Made by a program: the position numbers and the translations under genes. Below the pieces are notes generated by a model. That model made no database searches and was not told the origin of the DNA. It saw nothing but the letters and a program-made list of their open reading frames with translations. Of a DNA stretch of 64,000 nucleotides, positions 50,609-58,767 are shown piece by piece. Location of the stretch: NCBI RefSeq assembly GCF_036013525.1, contig NZ_CP107853.1, positions 1,178,001 to 1,242,000 on the forward strand, written 5' to 3'. The first letter of the stretch is position 1; every line of letters begins with the position of its first letter. Source of the DNA: Nonomuraea sp. NBC_00507 (GTDB lineage Bacteria; Actinomycetota; Actinomycetes; Streptosporangiales; Streptosporangiaceae).

Positions 50609-50874
50609 TGCTGGATTCCTGGCCAGAGGCGATCTTCTACCTCGGCGTGCTGGTCCTGGTCGCCTTCCTGATCGCGCTCCTCATCGTGGGCACGTTCGAA
50701 ACGCGCAAGCTCAAGCTCCAGGCCGACCAGGCCGAGGATCTGCGCCAGCTCGTGCGCCGGTTCGAGCAGCTCGCCGAGGGCACGTTAGACGCCCAGCAAC
50801 GCACCGCCTCCGACCTGGCCGAGTTGCGCGCCCGTGCGACGTCGATCGAACAGATCCTCCGCACGGTCGATTAG
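50608..50874 (+). CDS. Small membrane protein with cytoplasmic coiled coil
   Basis: 88 residues: one membrane helix (about 8-30), then a heptad-rich charged helix of about 50 residues. Its A of ATG is the last base of the regulator stop. Pairs of a winged-helix regulator and such a small anchored helix protein recur in actinobacteria, suggesting that the protein tethers or titrates the regulator at the membrane. This is inference. Confidence 0.7.
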   Translation: MLDSWPEAIFYLGVLVLVAFLIALLIVGTFETRKLKLQADQAEDLRQLVRRFEQLAEGTLDAQQRTASDLAELRARATSIEQILRTVD

Positions 50875-50890
50875 ACCCCCTCCTGGGCCG

Positions 50891-51349
50891 TCACGGCCGC
50901 GAGGGCGCGTTCCGGCTGCGGACGGGCGGCGACTGCGACAATTCCGGGACCCATCGGACGATGAAGATCGCCAAGGCGATGATGACCGTGAAGGCTCCGG
51001 AGAGGGCGGCCAGCAACCCCACACCTGCCTCGCCATCGGGGTCGCCGATCCCCGACGGCCGCTCATGTGCCCATTCGGATGTGGCCCAGCCCAGCGCCAT
51101 GACGACGGCGCCGTACACCATCGTGATCCCGCCGAGGACGTAGCCGGGAGGGCGTCTCCGCCGCTCGACGACGGAGAGCACGATGCCGGCCAGCAGCCCA
51201 GTCGGGACCGTCACGATCTGGCCCAGGACCAGCCCCATGACGGCCTCCAGACGTGCGTGCTCGAAGCCGTCGCCGCGCGGTGACCACCCGAGGGGAATCA
51301 CGATCGCTCCGCACAGAAGCCCGATGGCCAGCCATCGAATGATCGCCAT
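50891..51349 (-). CDS. Four-helix membrane protein of unknown function
   Basis: 152 residues, about four membrane helices (4-24, 40-60, 73-92, 115-137), with basic loops (VVERRRRPP). No known domain is recognised. ATG 51349 begins the hydrophobic part; the frame is open to 51487 but the added residues are not membrane-like. It ends 16 bases from the convergent small coiled-coil gene and is divergent from the SCO6745-like gene. Confidence 0.6.
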   Translation of the reverse strand: MAIIRWLAIGLLCGAIVIPLGWSPRGDGFEHARLEAVMGLVLGQIVTVPTGLLAGIVLSVVERRRRPPGYVLGGITMVYGAVVMALGWATSEWAHERPSGIGDPDGEAGVGLLAALSGAFTVIIALAIFIVRWVPELSQSPPVRSRNAPSRP

Positions 51350-51409
51350 GGAGATGATGATCCTGGAGTTGCCGGACGGCGCGCCAGCTCGGCGGCATAA
51401 TGACGCCCG

Positions 51410-52120
51410 ATGCCGAAATTTCCAGACCTGGCTGAGTATGCGGCGGCGATCGCGCCCATCATCGACGCGGCCCATGTCAATGTGCATGCCTCGGCGCTCA
51501 AGGCGGTCACTGAGCTGGCCGAGACCTCCGGCGTGACGCCCGGGCTGCTGTCCGACCTGCGGTTCGTGTTCCCCCTACGGCCGGTGACAAGAGGCCAGCT
51601 CGGCAGCATCTACCGATACGGCGGGGCAGACGTCCAGGAGCAGGTGCGCACAGGCACGCTGGTGGAGAACGACGGCGTCCTTCGGCTGACGACGGAAGGG
51701 CTGGAGTTCATCCACCGGCTCTATGAGCTGCACGGCGCCGCGGCCGAGCGGGTCTGGGGCGGGCACGACCTGCCCGCGCTGGCCGGGCTGGTGGGCAGGG
51801 TGCTCGACCAGGCGGGGCGGCTGCCCGGCGCCGGCTCCGGCGCGCTGGCGGCGGTGGCGCCGCCGTACGAGCCGGAGTGGGCGGCGCCGGGGGTGCTGCT
51901 GTTCAACCGGCTCGCCGTGCTCCGCTACCACCGCGCGGACGCGCACGCCGCCGCCTGGCAGGCAGCGGGCCTGTCCGCAGCCGAGATCGTCGGGCTGAGG
52001 AACGGGCCGCTGCGTGCCGGGATCGAGGCGGACACCAACCTGCGGGCCGGCGCGGCGTACGAGGTGCTGTCCGCGGAGGAGCGGGACACCTTGTACGACG
52101 GCCTGCTCAAGCTGGTCTGA
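51410..52120 (+). CDS. SCO6745-like family protein
   Basis: 236 residues, all helical and soluble. The C-terminal half carries LRYHRADAHAAAWQAAGLSA, the recognisable motif of SCO6745-type proteins, often annotated as MarR-like or DinB-like folds. The first half contains RFVFPLRPVTRGQLGSIYRY and TLVENDGVLRLTTEG, which may be a winged helix. Function unknown. Its last 14 bases overlap the convergent LuxR gene. Confidence 0.7.
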   Translation: MPKFPDLAEYAAAIAPIIDAAHVNVHASALKAVTELAETSGVTPGLLSDLRFVFPLRPVTRGQLGSIYRYGGADVQEQVRTGTLVENDGVLRLTTEGLEFIHRLYELHGAAAERVWGGHDLPALAGLVGRVLDQAGRLPGAGSGALAAVAPPYEPEWAAPGVLLFNRLAVLRYHRADAHAAAWQAAGLSAAEIVGLRNGPLRAGIEADTNLRAGAAYEVLSAEERDTLYDGLLKLV

Positions 52121-54707
52121 GCGCCGTGAGCAGGCGCCCGACCTGGGTGCGGTCGTTGACGCCGAGCTTGTCGTAGGCGGCCTGCAGGTGGTTGGCCGCC
52201 GTCCGGGTGGACAGCGTCAGCCGGTCGGCGATCTGCCGGTTCGTCAGTCCGGCGGCGGCGAGCTGGATGATCTCCCGCTGCCGGGGCGTCAGCTCGGGCG
52301 TGGCCAGCTGCACCAGCGCGGGCGTGGTGATGCCCGGGCAACGTTCGGCCAGCGCCCAGGCCCTGGTCTGCGCGCCCCTGGACTGGGAGCCGCGGCCGGC
52401 GTCCCGGTACGCGGCGGCCTGCTGCGCCGTCGCCTCGGCCGCGTACAACACCAGGCCCAGCCGCTCGAACTCGGCCGCCACGACCTCCAGCTCACCCGGA
52501 TCCCCGACGGCCCGCGCGTGCCTGGCGAGAAGGCCGGCCAGCGGCCCGTCCACGCGTTGCGCCAGTGCCGACAGCGGGTCCGCGGCCGGTCCAGGCGCGC
52601 CGAGCCGCACCAGATCGTGCAGCGCGAACATCAACGGGCCGGCCTGCTCGTGCCGCTCCGCCAGATCGGCGGCCACGATGGACAGGCGCACCGCCTCGTC
52701 CAGATCGCCCTCCGCCGCCGTCACCCAGACCGCGGCCTGCAGCACGGGCAGCCGGGTGAACGGCCAGCGTGCCGCCATCTCCTCCGCCTCCGTGAGCGTG
52801 GCGCGAGCCTGCTCCGTCCGCCCGAGCAACGCCAGCGCGTGGGCCAGCTCGCCCAGGCATCTGCCCAGGTACGGCGTGCGCGTCGGCAGCCGGGCGGCGT
52901 CGTCCCTGCACCACCTGGCCGCCCCTGCCGCATCCCCGCTCAGCCTGCTGACCAGCGCACGGTAGGCACCGAACCCGGTCACCGACAGCTCGCCGGCGTG
53001 CAGCCCCATGCCCTCCTCGGCCGTACGCGCGGCCGCCTCCAGCCGCCCGCTGTACACCTGCGCGGCGCACCGCGCGTCCAGGAGCGTCGGCAGCGCGTGC
53101 GGCGCTTCGTCCGCCCAGCCGGCCATACCCGCCCGCAGCCTCTCGGCCACCGCCAGGCTGTGCTCGTAGCGTCCGGAGTACGCGTCCACCCACGCCCCCA
53201 GGCAGGCCGCGTGCGCCGCGCCGCGCACGCTCCCCGGCGTGCACCCGAGTGCCTGCGTCAGCCACCCGGCGGCCCCGGTCAGGCGGCCGGCGAGGAAATC
53301 GGCCACACCGCGGTAGGTGCAAATCTCCTGCCGCCAGGCCGGCTCGCTCAGCGTCTCCGCGGCCCGGTCCAGCACCCGGCACGCCTCGGCGTCCGCGCCC
53401 GCCCACGCCAAGTTGATCCCCAGGCTGGCGGCGTGCTGGGCGCGATCGCCCTCGGTGACCGCGTCCCGAGCCGCCTCCCGCAGCGACTCCACCGCCGCGT
53501 CCGTGTCGCCGAGCACCATGAGGACCTCGCCGAGCAGCGCCAGCGCCGCCACGCCCGCCCCGGCGTCCATCGCCGCTCTGGCCAGCCGCGCCGCCAGCCG
53601 GGGGTCCTGGCGGGCCCAGGCCAGCCGCGCGGCCGCCATCAGCATCTCCGGCTCGGCGGCCGAGCCGCTGTCCAGCCGCCACACGGCCGCCCGCAGCTGG
53701 TCCTCGCGCCGTCGCAGCCCCGTGGCCTCCAGCGCTTCGGCCAGCATGCGCCGCCGGCGCCGGGCCCGTAAGGTGCCGCAGCCGACGCGTACGACCTCGC
53801 CGTAGAGGGGGTGAGCGAGCCGCAGGAGCTCGCGCCGCCCCTCGCCCTCGGTCACGACCAGGCCCCGATCCTCGACCCGCTCGACCGCCCCGGCCGAGGT
53901 CAGCTCCGCCAGCAGGCCGGCGCCCAGCGGCTCGCCGAACGCGACCAGCTCGAGCACCTCGCGTTCGTCCTCGTCGAGGTGGCCGATGCGCTCGCTCACC
54001 AGCTCGCGCAGCCGCGTGCTGACCGACAGCTCGCCCCGCCAGCGCCACTGCCCGTCCCGCTCGGCCAGGCATCCGGAGGTGCGGCCCGCGTGCACGACCT
54101 CGCGCAGGTAGAGCACATTGCCCCCGCTGACCCTGGCCAGGTGCCGTACGGTCGCCGCGGCCACTTCGCCGCCGAGCGCGCCCGCCAGCACCTGCCCGAC
54201 CTCCTCCCCGGTGAGCGGCGGCAGCTCGATCCTGGTGATCAGCTCGTCCTTCCACAACGCGGCGACGGGAGCCGGCTGCGGTTCGCCGCTGCGTACCGTG
54301 ACCAGCAATTTCGCCTCGCCGTTCTCGGCGAGGTAGCGCACCAGCGCCGCCGAGGCCTGGTCGAGCCGGTGTGCGTCGTCCACGCTGACCACCAGCTCGC
54401 CCATGCGAGCTCCGGCGTGCAGGCGGCGGGCGGCCCAGCGCAGCAGGTTCTCCCCGCCCTCCGGCGGCCCCGTCAGCACGTGCGCGAACGCGCCGAACGG
54501 GATCATCGACGCGGTCACGGTGCCCAGCGCGCGCACGACCGTATAGTTCGCCTGCCCGGCCAGTGCCTGCGCCGCCAGCCTGCTCTTGCCGACCCCTGCC
54601 TCACCGGCGATCATCACGCCGACTCCCGACCGCAGAGCCTCCCTTACGGTCGCGAGTGGCCCCCCTCGCCCGACGAACGGCCATCCGCTCCCCAGCTGCT
54701 CGCTCAT
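52107..54707 (-). CDS. Large LuxR-family (LAL-type) ATPase transcriptional regulator
   Basis: 866 residues. N-terminal AAA/STAND ATPase with Walker A AGEAGVGKSRLA and Walker B VVSVDDAHRLD; a long TPR-like helical middle; and a C-terminal LuxR helix-turn-helix (LTPRQREIIQLAAAGLTNRQ). LAL regulators switch on by ATP and ligand binding and often control secondary metabolism or sugar use. ATG 54707 has GGAGG four bases upstream. A 57-codon ORF and a SARP-type giant regulator lie directly upstream on the same strand. Confidence 0.95.
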   Translation of the reverse strand: MSEQLGSGWPFVGRGGPLATVREALRSGVGVMIAGEAGVGKSRLAAQALAGQANYTVVRALGTVTASMIPFGAFAHVLTGPPEGGENLLRWAARRLHAGARMGELVVSVDDAHRLDQASAALVRYLAENGEAKLLVTVRSGEPQPAPVAALWKDELITRIELPPLTGEEVGQVLAGALGGEVAAATVRHLARVSGGNVLYLREVVHAGRTSGCLAERDGQWRWRGELSVSTRLRELVSERIGHLDEDEREVLELVAFGEPLGAGLLAELTSAGAVERVEDRGLVVTEGEGRRELLRLAHPLYGEVVRVGCGTLRARRRRRMLAEALEATGLRRREDQLRAAVWRLDSGSAAEPEMLMAAARLAWARQDPRLAARLARAAMDAGAGVAALALLGEVLMVLGDTDAAVESLREAARDAVTEGDRAQHAASLGINLAWAGADAEACRVLDRAAETLSEPAWRQEICTYRGVADFLAGRLTGAAGWLTQALGCTPGSVRGAAHAACLGAWVDAYSGRYEHSLAVAERLRAGMAGWADEAPHALPTLLDARCAAQVYSGRLEAAARTAEEGMGLHAGELSVTGFGAYRALVSRLSGDAAGAARWCRDDAARLPTRTPYLGRCLGELAHALALLGRTEQARATLTEAEEMAARWPFTRLPVLQAAVWVTAAEGDLDEAVRLSIVAADLAERHEQAGPLMFALHDLVRLGAPGPAADPLSALAQRVDGPLAGLLARHARAVGDPGELEVVAAEFERLGLVLYAAEATAQQAAAYRDAGRGSQSRGAQTRAWALAERCPGITTPALVQLATPELTPRQREIIQLAAAGLTNRQIADRLTLSTRTAANHLQAAYDKLGVNDRTQVGRLLTALRPA

Positions 54708-54757
54708 CGCGCCTCCTCTCCGCCGCCCATGGTGCGGGAGCGACATTCGCGGGAGGT

Positions 54758-54931
54758 TCAGGCCGGATCGCCGTCGAGTCCGGCGGCTTCGCGCAGGAGG
54801 TCCAGCAGCGCTTCGGGCCCGTTGAACGGCACCGGCTCGCACCCGACCTCTTCGAGCAGCCCAAGGAGCCGGCCGCCTGATTGTTCGGGCTCGACCAGCC
54901 GGACGATGACCGTTCTCACATGGAGCACCAT
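54758..54931 (-). CDS. Small acidic protein between two giant regulators
   Basis: 57 residues from ATG 54931, or 53 from GTG 54919. The sequence has two parts, VRTVIVRLVEPEQSGGRLLG and EPVPFNGPEALLDLLREA, giving a beta-strand then helix layout. Similar 60-80 residue proteins (a strand pair ending in a PFxGxxELLxxL helix) occur in Streptomyces as orphans. It is tucked 24 bases after the SARP stop and 50 bases before the LuxR start, so it shares their transcript. No strong ribosome site. Confidence 0.5.
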   Translation of the reverse strand: MVLHVRTVIVRLVEPEQSGGRLLGLLEEVGCEPVPFNGPEALLDLLREAAGLDGDPA

Positions 54932-54955
54932 CTCTCCGGCCGGTTCAGGTCTGGT

Positions 54956-57900
54956 TCAGGTGGGGTACGGGGCGGGCTCGACCTCCAGCTCGCGCATCCG
55001 TTCCGCGTAGAGGTGGTAACGCCTGCGGGCGTCGCCGCGGCGGCCCGCCAGATCGAGCACCCGTACCAGGCCCAGGTGGGCACGCTCGTCGTAGCGGTCG
55101 CGCTCGAGCAGCCGCAGCCAGTAACGCGCGGCCTCGTCGTAGCGGCGCTCGCCGGTCCTGGCGGCGGCGAGCCTGGCCGCGGCCTGCACATATCCGAGCC
55201 TGGCCTGCTCGCGCAGCCCGACCGCCCAGTCCGCGTACGGGTCCTCTTCGCAGAACTCGCCGCCATAGGCGCTCTCGGCGGCTGCCCACCGCGCCAGGGC
55301 CTCGGCGGTGTGGCCGGCCTGGTCGAGTCTGGTGGCCACGGCCACCAGGTCCAGAAATTTCTCGACATCGAGGTCAACGTGCGACAGATCCAGGCGTAGC
55401 GCGCCTTCTTCGGAAACCACGATGTCGTCGGGAGGGTGTTCCCGCTCGGGGTCGAGCACGGCCCGCAACGTCGACACCATGACGTTCAACCGCCGCAGCC
55501 CGACCGCCTCGTCCTCCTGCTCCGGCCAGAGGATCTCCACCAGGCGTTCCCTGCTGATCCCGCTCCCCCGGCGGCCGGCCAGGATCTTCAGCAGGTCGCG
55601 GGCCTTACGGGACTGCCAGGCGGTGCGCGCGACGGGCACGCCGCTCAGCAGGACGCGGAACGTTCCCATGGTCTCGACGACGACCCTGGCCCCGGGCTCG
55701 GGCACGGCGCGGGCGATGAGCGCGTCGATCCGGTCGTCCAGCGCCCGGCAGCCGATGGCGTGCATGCGCTCGCGTACCGTCATGGCGGTGTCCCGGCCGG
55801 TCGCCGGGTCGGCCAGCGCCGCCCGGACCAGCTCGGCCCTGGCCTGCCCGATCGGGTCGCCGAGCATCGTCCACTTGCGCACCGCCTCGTCGGCGAGCTT
55901 GGGATCGCCGGCGAGCACGGCGCGCAGCTCCACGATGGCGGCCTGGGCGGCGTGGTCCCTGCGGCGCACCGCGACGGGCGCGATCTCCTCCAGCAGCTCC
56001 CTCGCGCGGGCGGGCCGCCCGGCGGCCAGTGCCACGCGGGCCGCCGCGACCAGCGCGCCGACCCCTGCGATGCCCTCGGCGTGCTCCAGCGCCTGGTCGG
56101 CGACGCGGACGGCCTCGTCGGGGTCGTCCGCGGCGAGCAGCTCGGCCAGCTCGTTGAGCGCGTTGGACCGCACCTGCACGTCGCCGGGCGGGGCCTCGGC
56201 GATGATCCGCCGGTAGGTCGTGGCCGCCGCCGTGCGGTCGCCGCGGAGCGCGTGGACCTTGGCCACGTGGAGCAGCCCGTAGGTGACCAGCTTGGAGCCC
56301 ACGGCCTCCCACCCGGCCACCGCGGTGGCGGCTTCGGTGGCGGCCTCCTCCAGTCGGCCGAGCCCGATCAGCGCCTCGGCCCGGTTGCAGGCGTTCAGCG
56401 TGGCGAAAGGGGCGAACGACAAAAGGTCCACCAGCCGACCGGCGAGATCCGTCTCGGCCAGTGCCTCGGCGTATCCGCCCTCGTCCAGATAGCGGGAGGC
56501 GCGGTTGGCATGGATGCGGATGAGCTGGACGACGTCGCCTGCGCGCTCGGCGTACTCCAGTGCCCGCACGTAGTGGGCGTCGTTGGCGCGACGGTCGCCG
56601 TCGAGGGAGGCGAGCATGGCCAGCACCGTGTGCGCCATCGCCAGGGCGGCCGGGTCGCCCAGCGCACTGGCCTGCTCCATCGCCTTGTCGGCGAGGTCGG
56701 CGCAGCCTGCCCGATCGCCTTTCATCCACAGCACGGAGGCGGCGGAGGCGGCGCACATGGCGGCGTCGGCAGGCGGGAAGCCGTGCTCGTAGCCCCTGGA
56801 GTACATGGCGATCGCCGCGTCGTAAGCGCCGCGCCGGTGGTCGATGAAGGCGAGCCGCCTGGCCACGAACGCGTCGAACGCCGGGCCTTCGGCGGCCTGG
56901 GCGAGCAGGTCGCGGGCCTCGTTCCAGCGCCCGCGATTCTGCTCGGCGATGCCCGCCAGCTTGAGCATCTGGGGAGAGCGGCGGGCAGGCTCGGGTAACA
57001 GGTCGAGCGCGGCCGGCACGTCGCCGCGTTCGGCCAGGCGCAGGCCGTAGGCGTCGAGGAGCGAGGCGGCCAGGCCGGGGTGCGCGGTGGCGACCGCGGC
57101 ACGCAGGGCGAGCTCGGGCTGGTCGTGCTCGACGTACCAGCGGGCGGCGACCGCCGCCACGTCGTGGGCCTCGTGCCGGTCCAGCGGGGCATGCCGGGAC
57201 AGGACGTGCGCGCTGGTCTGGGTCAGGCGGTGGCCGTCCTGGTCGGCCTCCAGGAACAGGCCACGGCTGGTCAGCGAGTCGAGTGTGCCGGGCGGCGCGC
57301 CGAGCGCCGCGGCGAGGTCGCCGGTCAGCACGGGCAGAACGGTGGCGGCACGCAGCAACTCCCGCATGGCGGCGGGCAGGTCATTGAACGCGTCGAGCGT
57401 CAGGCGTTCGAGGGTGGCGGAGGTTCCTGCCAGGGCGGCGGCGGTGCGCGGCCACGTGGTGGGATCCTCCCTGGCCAGCGTGTCGAGCGCGGCCTGCACG
57501 GCGGCGGGCCAGCCGCCGCAGGCGTCGTGCAGTGTGGCCGCCACGGCGGCGCCCGGCTCCCCCAGCCGTTCACGGGCCCAGGCGGCGGTCTCCTCCGCAG
57601 TGAGCGCCAGATCGGTCGCGTCGAGATCGAGCACCTCGTGGTCCTGGCGCAGCCGCGCGGTCGGGAACGGCAACGGCGCCCGCGACGCGGTCACCAGGTG
57701 CAGGTGCCGGGGCGCGGCCCGGACCAGCGTCTCCACGTAACGTACGGCCCCCGGCGCGCCCGCGATCGCCTCGACCCCGTCGAAGACCAGGGCCAGCGCC
57801 TGCCGCAGCCGCCTCGACAGTGCCTCGGCGAGCGCGCCCGCCAGCGCCGCGGCCCTGGACAGCTCGTCGGCGTTGGGGTCGAGCGGCGCCTGCGCCGTCG

Positions 57901-58150
57901 TGATGAGGTCGGCGGGCAGCCCTGGCACCGCCTCCGAGAGTGCCGTGGCCACGGCTCCGGCCAGCGTGGGCACGTCGCGGTCGGCAGGGCCGAGCCGGTG
58001 CAGCACCGCCCCGACGGCCTGGCTCCACCCGGCCAGCGCGATGGATTTCCCGTAGCCCGTCGTGGCCACGAGCATGGTGAGCCTGTGCGTCAGCGCCCCG
58101 TCCAACCGCCGGTCGAGGGCGGGACGGGGTTGCACCCACCCTCGGTCCAC
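54956..58150 (-). CDS. Giant STAND ATPase with C-terminal SARP/BTAD DNA-binding module
   Basis: About 1064 residues from GTG 58150. MalT-like ATPase at the N-terminus (Walker A ATTGYGKSIAL; LALVFDGVEAI as Walker B), a TPR-rich middle, then near the C-terminus an OmpR-like winged helix (GTFRVLLSGVPVARTAWQ, SRERLVEILWP) and the BTAD domain (VDLDVEKFLDL to the end). Order is reversed from AfsR, where the DNA-binding part is N-terminal. Probably an activator with an unknown inducer. GTG 58219 is in frame but less likely. It is divergent from a UspA gene. Confidence 0.92.
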   Translation of the reverse strand: MDRGWVQPRPALDRRLDGALTHRLTMLVATTGYGKSIALAGWSQAVGAVLHRLGPADRDVPTLAGAVATALSEAVPGLPADLITTAQAPLDPNADELSRAAALAGALAEALSRRLRQALALVFDGVEAIAGAPGAVRYVETLVRAAPRHLHLVTASRAPLPFPTARLRQDHEVLDLDATDLALTAEETAAWARERLGEPGAAVAATLHDACGGWPAAVQAALDTLAREDPTTWPRTAAALAGTSATLERLTLDAFNDLPAAMRELLRAATVLPVLTGDLAAALGAPPGTLDSLTSRGLFLEADQDGHRLTQTSAHVLSRHAPLDRHEAHDVAAVAARWYVEHDQPELALRAAVATAHPGLAASLLDAYGLRLAERGDVPAALDLLPEPARRSPQMLKLAGIAEQNRGRWNEARDLLAQAAEGPAFDAFVARRLAFIDHRRGAYDAAIAMYSRGYEHGFPPADAAMCAASAASVLWMKGDRAGCADLADKAMEQASALGDPAALAMAHTVLAMLASLDGDRRANDAHYVRALEYAERAGDVVQLIRIHANRASRYLDEGGYAEALAETDLAGRLVDLLSFAPFATLNACNRAEALIGLGRLEEAATEAATAVAGWEAVGSKLVTYGLLHVAKVHALRGDRTAAATTYRRIIAEAPPGDVQVRSNALNELAELLAADDPDEAVRVADQALEHAEGIAGVGALVAAARVALAAGRPARARELLEEIAPVAVRRRDHAAQAAIVELRAVLAGDPKLADEAVRKWTMLGDPIGQARAELVRAALADPATGRDTAMTVRERMHAIGCRALDDRIDALIARAVPEPGARVVVETMGTFRVLLSGVPVARTAWQSRKARDLLKILAGRRGSGISRERLVEILWPEQEDEAVGLRRLNVMVSTLRAVLDPEREHPPDDIVVSEEGALRLDLSHVDLDVEKFLDLVAVATRLDQAGHTAEALARWAAAESAYGGEFCEEDPYADWAVGLREQARLGYVQAAARLAAARTGERRYDEAARYWLRLLERDRYDERAHLGLVRVLDLAGRRGDARRRYHLYAERMRELEVEPAPYPT

Positions 58151-58184
58151 CCCCGCATCGTACGAGCGGCTCCACGGTTCGCAA

Positions 58185-58220
58185 AGTGCCACCTCGCGGT
58201 AACCAGCCGGAAGGGGCACT
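58185..58220. promoter_or_regulatory. Spaced inverted repeat in SARP/uspA divergent region
   Basis: AGTGCC (58185-58190) and GGCACT (58215-58220) are perfect inverted arms 24 bases apart. The right arm meets a TATGGT -10 candidate (58220-58225) for uspA. Possibly a two-site operator. Confidence 0.35.
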
Positions 58221-58248
58221 ATGGTCGTACTTCTTTTCAGGAGGCACC

Positions 58249-58767
58249 GTGGAGCAGGATCTGCCCGGCGGTGCGAGGCTGATCGTGGGGGTGGACGAGT
58301 CCCCGGCCTCGCGTTGGGCGCTGGCCTGGGCCATCGGGGCGGCCAGGCTGCACCGGATGGCCCTGATCGCCGTGCACGTCAGCCGCGCGCCCGTGCATCC
58401 CTTCCCCGAGGCCCTGCCCGTGCAGCATGCCGTCAGGCTGGGTGAGGAGGCACGCTGCGCCGAAGTGGTCGGTGCGGCGTTCGACGACGTGGCGGGCGGG
58501 GTGCCCGACGATCTCAGGACGGCCGTGGTCGCCCGGGTCGGCGATCCCGGCTACCACCTCGTGGACCTGGCGCGGGAGGGCGATCTGCTGGTGCTCGGCC
58601 GGGGGCGGCGCGGGCTGCTCAGCCGGATCTTCCTGCCGTCCACCAGCATGTACTGCGCCCGGCACGCGCGGACCACGGTCGTGATCGTGCAGCAGCCGTC
58701 GGCGCCCGACGACCCGGACATGTCAGGAGAACGGCACCGGCGCTTCTGGAGCCGCCGACATCCGTAG
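58249..58767 (+). CDS. Universal stress protein (UspA family)
   Basis: 172 residues, one Usp domain: LIVGVDESPASRWALAWA at the start, and VGDPGYHLVDLAREGDLLVLGRGRRG before a C-terminal strand TTVVIVQQ. The ATP-binding loop G-2x-G-9x-G(S/T) is only partly met, so nucleotide binding is uncertain. GTG 58249 has AGGAGG five bases upstream. Its last 45 bases overlap the convergent MocR gene. Confidence 0.88.
   Translation: MEQDLPGGARLIVGVDESPASRWALAWAIGAARLHRMALIAVHVSRAPVHPFPEALPVQHAVRLGEEARCAEVVGAAFDDVAGGVPDDLRTAVVARVGDPGYHLVDLAREGDLLVLGRGRRGLLSRIFLPSTSMYCARHARTTVVIVQQPSAPDDPDMSGERHRRFWSRRHP

Noticed and set aside
57080..58282. 400-codon plus-strand frame opposite the SARP gene
   Set aside because: Shadow frame; the minus strand encodes Walker A and TPR sequence.
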